Assembly: GCF_040712315.1 (NCBI RefSeq)
Contig: NC_134015.1
Coordinates: forward strand, 14,280,945-14,344,944
DNA length: 64,000 nucleotides
Reading direction: 5' to 3'
Origin: Castanea sativa
Taxonomy: Eukaryota > Streptophyta > Magnoliopsida > Fagales > Fagaceae
Shown here: one piece after another, positions 58,780-64,000 of the stretch
Layout: each line of letters opens with the position of its first letter
How positions within the stretch are numbered: the stretch's first letter is position 1
Made by a program: the position numbers and the translations under genes
The notes under the pieces: generated by a model
Databases searched by the model: none
Told to the model about the DNA's origin: nothing
Seen by the model: the letters and a program-made list of their open reading frames with translations, nothing else

Positions 58780-61250
58780 ATGAGGCATTTTCATTTCTCC
58801 TTAATGCTTCTCATCCTCTTTTTTCAAATTTTCGCTTGCTATAGAGCGAGAAAGGTAGGGGGTACTGACTCTGGCACTGAAACAGAAGTACTCTTATCTT
58901 TCAAATCCTTTGTATCTGATCCCCAAAATGCTCTGTCTGGGTGGAATATAAGTTATTCTCACTGTACTTAGTTTGGGGTCAACTGCACCAGCAATACAAC
59001 AAAAGTTCAATCACTACACCTTAGCAGTCTGAGACTCTTTGGTATTATTCCTCCTCAGCTCTCCAACCTCACTGCCCTCATAGCTCTAGACCTTTCAAAC
59101 AACTCCTTTTTTGGTCAAATTCCTTCTGAGCTTGGCCATCTTTCTAGCCTTCAACATATAATTCTCATGGGGAACATAATTAATGGCACAATTCCTAACA
59201 GTCTATCTCATTGTCGTAGGCTTGAAAATATAATGTTTCAGAACAACAAACTTAACTGGTCATCTTCCTCGTGAACTAGGCCAACTTCATGAACTGAAAT
59301 TTCTTGACGTGTCCATGAACAATCTTACTGGTATAATTCCCTCTACTTTTGGCAATCTCTCCACTCTTACCATTCTCAACATAGCAAGAACTCAGATATC
59401 TAGCGAAATTCCAAATGAGTTGGGTCGTCACAATAATCTTGTCACTCTTCAACTCTCGGAGAATCAATTAAGTGGTGAGATTCCCTTTTCAATTTTCAAC
59501 ATTTCCTCCCTGAAGTTCTTATCTCTCACACTAAACAGGGTAGTTGGAAAGCTTCCCTCCAATATAGGCCTTACCCTTCCCAAAATAAGGGAACTCTGCT
59601 TGGAAAGCAATCATCTGGAAGGACCAATACCAAGTTCTTCATCCAATGCTTCATATGTTGAACACCTTGATCTCTCTTCAAATAATTTCACTAGGCATAT
59701 TCCTTTACTTGGTAACTTGAAACATCTTGTCCAGTTACTCCTTGGTGCGAACAGTTTATCTTCTAGAACAAAACTGAATTTCCAGTATTTGATTCCCTTA
59801 CAAACTGTACCCTCCTAAGGAAAATCCTTCTGAATTCTAACCAATTAGAAATCTCTCGGTCAATCTCCAACATTTTTGTGTTCATGATAATTTCTTGACC
59901 GGTAGCTTCCCTCAAAGATTGGAAATGTACCAAAACCTTATCAATTGAGAAAAAAAAATTTCAAAGGTAAAATACCAAACTCCATTGGAAAACTTCAGAA
60001 ACTAGAAAGACTTATGGTTATTGACAACTTGTTCTCTGGAGAAATTCCGGATGTCTTTAGCAATCTTACGTGGCTACATGAGCTATAGACATGGCAAACA
60101 ACCAGTTATCTGGTAGAATTCCCATGAGTAAAGCAACATGCTAGCGATTAGTGATGCTTGTACTAGCAAGGACAGCCCTCAATGGCAGCATTCCAAAGCA
60201 AATTTTTGAGCTTCCCCAGCTAAAATTTTTGCTGTTGGCAAATAACAGTTTAAGCGGTTCTCTGCCCAACGAATTTGGCCATTTGAGGCAGCTTGAAATC
60301 ATGGTCATTTCTGGAAACCAGCTATCTAGAAATATTCCTGCAATAACCAAGAGATACTCAATTTTGCAACGTCTTAACATTGCAAGAAACAGGATAACTG
60401 GCTCAATTCCAAAGTCACTGGAAAATCTAGCAGCACTGGAGAGCTTGGATCTTTCTTCCAACAATCTCTCTGGCCTAATCCCAACAGAATTGGAGAACCT
60501 TAATGCTTTGCAGATGTTAAATTTGTCTTTCAACAGCTTGGAAGGAGAAGTACAAAAAAATGGTGTCTTTGTCAACATCAGCTGGGATTCTCTCCAGGGA
60601 AACAATCAGCTCTGCGTATTTGACCATGAGACTGCAGAAAAGCTTAGAGTCACTACTTGTGTGACAAAAACAAAATCGAATTGAGATTTAGTGCTCAAAG
60701 TCATTATTCAAACCTCTTCTTTCATTGTGCTTGTGTGTGCATTGTGTTTAGTATGTGCAGTGATCACCAAAAAGAAGAGAAAGACAATAAACAATGAAAG
60801 TTCATCATCTGAACTGAAGGGTTTACCGTCAAGGCTATCTTACTCTGAAATCCAGCTTGCAACAAACGGGTTTGTCACAACAAATTTGATAAGTTAGGGA
60901 GCTTTTGGGTCTGTTTATAGAGCTGTTTTCAGTACTGGTGAAAATGGAATCCACACCACAGTTGCAGTGAAGGTTCTTGACTTGACACAAAGCAAAGCTT
61001 CCTAGAGTTTTGATGCAGAATGTGAAGCCCTCAGAAACATCCAGCATCAGAACCTTGTTAAGGTCTTCACTTCTTGCTCCAGCATTCTTCTGGTGAAGAT
61101 AGCAGCAGCAAGAACAAAAACAACATTGCTTTGAGAGGTGAAGAGTGTGTGGCTTATGGTGAGAGTTGGACTGTCTTTGCTGCTGATTCATTGAAAGAAC
61201 GTTTTACTATGGAGAAGAAAGATGTTCTAGAGGATGAAGCATTGCACTAG
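58780..61250 (+). pseudogene. LRR receptor-like kinase pseudogene, unit 3, kinase core deleted
   Basis: Starts as the unit 1 copy (ATG 58780, same signal peptide). Trp in CTWFGVNC is a TAG stop (58969-58971), so the frame ends after 63 codons. It shares with unit 1 the +1 shift near 59252, the stop before the glycine loop (TAG at 60895) and the KAS-stop-SFDAE lesion (about 61003). At 61081-61090 the sequence jumps from the αC/β4 region straight to the C-terminal tail ([13 protein letters not shown] equivalent), removing the catalytic loop, DFG motif and the intron. A non-functional relic. Confidence 0.9.
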
Positions 61251-61575
61251 ATCTATTTTGTGTATTTATGTTTGTTTCCCAAGCTGTTTGAAGCTATAAT
61301 TTCTTACGATTAGAAATGCAAATTGATAGGAGGATCTCTTTAATGACCAGTTAATTTGATCATATGTCAAATTTTATCAATTCTATTTTCTTTATCAATC
61401 CCCCATATTAAGAAAGTTCGAAAAACATTTATGCGAATATATGCTAAAACACGTGAATGCAAGAAGATAATTGTTTAGGCCATGTCATAAGGGCACCATA
61501 TTCTTCATTCATAGGTGCAAAACAGTGTGGGACAAGGCTGCAATTTTATATTAAGGAGGTTATGTGGTATAGTAA
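61251..61575. other. Junction between kinase pseudogene and Copia remnant, unit 3
   Basis: Same sequence as 15231-15554. No gene and no 3' LTR. Confidence 0.5.
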
Positions 61576-62566
61576 TCAAGTTACCGTAGGATGTTTGTTT
61601 GTGCCAGATAAGGATGTAGTATGAGAAAGTTCTGGTTGGGAAATATCTGGTGTAGAAGTGGCTGGTGGAGAAGGATAGGCATGCTGGGAACTAGTTTCTG
61701 CCGAAACTAGTGGAACTGAAGGTAAAGGTGAAGGTTTCAGTACAGGTAGAGTAGAAGAGGATTGTGCAGTGGAATTAGATTGAGTAAAGGGCTGAAGAAT
61801 TGATTGAGAACAATAGTGCAATAAAAAGGTAAGCCAAAGAGTAGGTGAGGGAGAATTTGAGGGAGCACTAGATTGTGAGGATGAAACTTGCGTCAATGCA
61901 GAAAAACCATGTTGATTAAACAAAACATGCCTGGTAACATAAATTCCGTGAGAGTGAGGTTCACGACATCTGTAACCTTTTGAGTAGGGAGGGTAACCTA
62001 AAAATACACAAGGAGAAGTGTGAGGTTGAAATTTGTGGGTATTACAAGGCTTAAGAAGAGGAAAACAAGTACAACCAAGAACTTTCAAGTGTAATAAATC
62101 TGGTTTGGCCTTAAAAAGGAGCTCCCAAGGTGAAAGATTATGGAGTAAAGGAGTGAGTAGTCTGTTTATGAGATGCTCAACAGTGGAAATAGCATATGAC
62201 CAATAAGTGGTAGGTAATTTTGAGTGAGAAAGCATGGTCAAAGCACACACAACAAGATGCCTATGTTTCCTTTCAGCCACTCCATTTTGTTGGGGTGTGT
62301 GAGGGCAAGATAATTGGTGAGTAATACAATGATTAGAGAAAAAATCATTAAAGGCATTAGAAGTGAATTCACCCCCACAATTCAGATCTTAGAATTTTGA
62401 TTATGTGATCAAGAAGATTTTCAATGGTGCCTGTAAAATGTTTGAAAGTAAATAGGAAATCAGATTTCAATTTCAACAAAAAAATCCAAGTAAACTTGGT
62501 GAAATCATCAACAAGTACAAGATAGTATTTAAAACTATTGATGATTGTATTGGAGCTGGACCACAT
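61576..62566 (-). pseudogene. Copia integrase fragment, unit 3
   Basis: Minus strand: 62566-62369 (YYLVLVDDFTKFTWIFLLK ... RSELWG), then 62280-61576, a 234-codon frame with MAERKHRHLVVCALTMLSHS (the conserved integrase Glu lies in AERKHRH), YWSYAISTVEHLINR, VLGCTCFPLLKP and CVFLGYPPYSKGYRC. The frame then runs into a Ser/Pro/Thr-rich linker and stops. RT and RNase H absent. Confidence 0.87.
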
Positions 62567-63068
62567 ACACTAGTGTGGATTAATTTTAAAGGTTTAGAAG
62601 ACTGAAAAATCAGATTTAGCAAAGGTAGTGTCTACAATGCACATCAGAGTTATTTGCAGTAAATGATTTTGAAAGAAAAGGAACTGCTAGAGCAAGAACT
62701 TTATGACTAGGGTGTTTTAGTCTGTGATGGCATGGCATCCACTTTTTGGAAAGAAATTTGCAGAATTTACACAAAGTCTGATTCTTTGATTGGGTAGATG
62801 AACCAGGACATGTATTGAGATGTGAAGGTGATGAAGATGCAGTTGATGCTTAGGGTTTTGAGTAGATTGGATAGACTCCATTTTCACTCAAATTCTCATA
62901 GAATATTTGCCCATCCGAATATCCTGACACTGGAAATTATAGCATCAAAAGGACAATTGTTACACAAGCATAATTTGTGAACTGAGAGTAGATTCGAAGC
63001 AATAGTAGGCACATGTAACACATTTCTAAGTTGGAAATTATGGTATTTAGTGCTAAGAGAGGCATTAC
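62567..63068 (-). pseudogene. Degenerate Copia stretch between gag and integrase, unit 3
   Basis: Counterpart of 16561-17086; no protease motif readable. Confidence 0.55.
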
Positions 63069-63563
63069 CTATATGAACCTTCCTCCTCTACCACGGTTAT
63101 GTGGATTTCTTGCTCGACCTTGATTTCCTCCTGAATTCAGACACATCTGTGCCTGTGAATGATTCACATTCTGCTTCTGGTTTGATGAGACATACATTGC
63201 CATAGAATGCAAATTTCCTTCGGCATTTTCAATCAGAGTTTTTTCATATGAATTATTAAATTCGAGTCCTGATTGCAGAAAAAAAGTGAGCATACTCCTT
63301 AGGCAAACCTCTGAGGACTATGCAGATTAACTCTTCCTTATCCACTGTAACACCAACTGCTAGTAATTGATCTCTTGCAGCTTTAATTCTCTGTAAGAAT
63401 CCATTGATAGTGTCAGTGCCTTTTTCTATATTTTGTAGTCCAATCTTCATATTCAAGATATTAGCCCTTGAAGTTGAAGCAAATCGTTGCTCCAAAGTAT
63501 TCCAAACTTCTCTAGCATTGTTGATTCCAACCACCAAAGAGAATTCTGAAGGCTCTGCTACCA
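63069..63563 (-). pseudogene. Copia gag, unit 3
   Basis: 63563-63256 reads open from the primer-binding site: SLVVGINNAREVWNTLEQRF, NILNMKIGLQNIEKGTDTIN, LQRIKAARDQLLAVGV and VLRGLPKEYAHFFSAIRTR. A frameshift near 63265 moves the remainder (NNSYEKTLIENAEG ... RNPHNRGRGGRF, an RGG-rich end) into the next frame to 63069. The best-preserved gag of the three copies. Confidence 0.87.
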
Positions 63564-63901
63564 TGTGAGATTCAACGAAGGAATAGAGAAATTTAAAAGA
63601 AAATATCTAAATGACTGTATTAGCTCAGAAACTCTATGTTAGATTCATTTTTATATAGTCATTTGCAGGATTAGAGTCAGTTACAAATCTAACTAACTAT
63701 TAGAGACTGAAACAGTAATCTTAGAGTTAGTTAGTACAGGTGGATCTCACGTGTTGTAAGTTAATTAATATCCAAGACTGAAATGGCATTGTTCTCTTAA
63801 GTCATTCCTTCATTAAATGAAAACGTTTCACATGGCTCTCAGCTTTAGTAGGAATGCAGTGCTGTTTAGGTTGACTGTCGTTTATCTCTATCTCTATCAC
63901 A
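63564..63901 (-). repeat. Copia 5' LTR, unit 3
   Basis: 338 bp, TGTGATAGAGATAGAG ... GAATCTCACA on the minus strand, followed by the same variant primer-binding site TGGTAGCAGAGCC (63563-63551). Equal in length to the unit 2 LTR. Confidence 0.75.
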
Positions 63902-64000
63902 AGATTCATGCTTCCCTAAATGCTAATTTGGTTCTTACTGCTAAACAGCCTTGAAACTCAAAGCATAAAGCATACATCCAAGTAAACCACATGGAACTGT
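63902..64000. other. Start of the unit-specific DNA also seen after 33744
   Basis: Matches 33745-33843, showing that unit 3 continues as unit 2 does, not as unit 1. Cut by the window end. Confidence 0.7.

Overview
The window looks like nuclear DNA of a eudicot plant, probably a woody species. It is AT-rich, with spliced genes, TIR-NBS-LRR and non-RD LRR receptor-kinase sequences, and plant-type Copia, LINE, Mutator-like (MULE) and MITE elements. TIR-NBS-LRR genes argue against a grass. A Fagales-like genome is my guess only. No bacterial, organellar, tRNA, rRNA or CRISPR features were seen.

The window is a tandem segmental duplication of a resistance-gene block. One repeat unit runs: AT-rich spacer, foldback palindrome, small MULE, AT-rich spacer, LINE fragment, LRR receptor-kinase pseudogene, minus-strand Copia remnant, 3' tail region, minus-strand TNL gene. 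Unit 1 (1-27950) carries all of these and ends in a 200-N gap inside the TIR exon. Unit 2 (28151-46799) has a LINE nested in the Copia remnant, about 5 kb of unrecognised DNA, and the one TNL gene that reads open throughout (46148 to 41065). Unit 3 (46800-64000) repeats 1-17.5 kb closely and runs off the window inside the DNA just upstream of the Copia LTR.

Unit 2 TNL: I could join five exons with canonical splice sites into about 1255 codons: TIR, NB-ARC, LRR, post-LRR C-JID domain, and then, in the same open frame, a retroelement-type zf-RVT zinc finger and the start of an RNase H fold. This TNL/LINE-tail fusion is the most unusual biology here. Its unit 1 paralog is broken: a ~4.3-kb MULE carrying a transposase N-terminal fragment sits in the LRR exon with a 9-bp target duplication, a splice acceptor is altered, and there are many small indels. 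Many of those indels follow a CTG-to-CTCG / CAG-to-CGAG pattern, so some may be base-calling errors rather than mutations.

Both receptor-kinase copies are pseudogenes. They share several stops, so the gene died before duplication. Unit 3 also lost the kinase core by a 792-bp deletion at a 3-bp microhomology. The foldback, small MULE, hAT-like MITE and LINE fragment occur at matching places in units 1 and 3 and so predate the duplication. The large MULE, the nested LINE and the tail duplication are unit-specific and probably younger.
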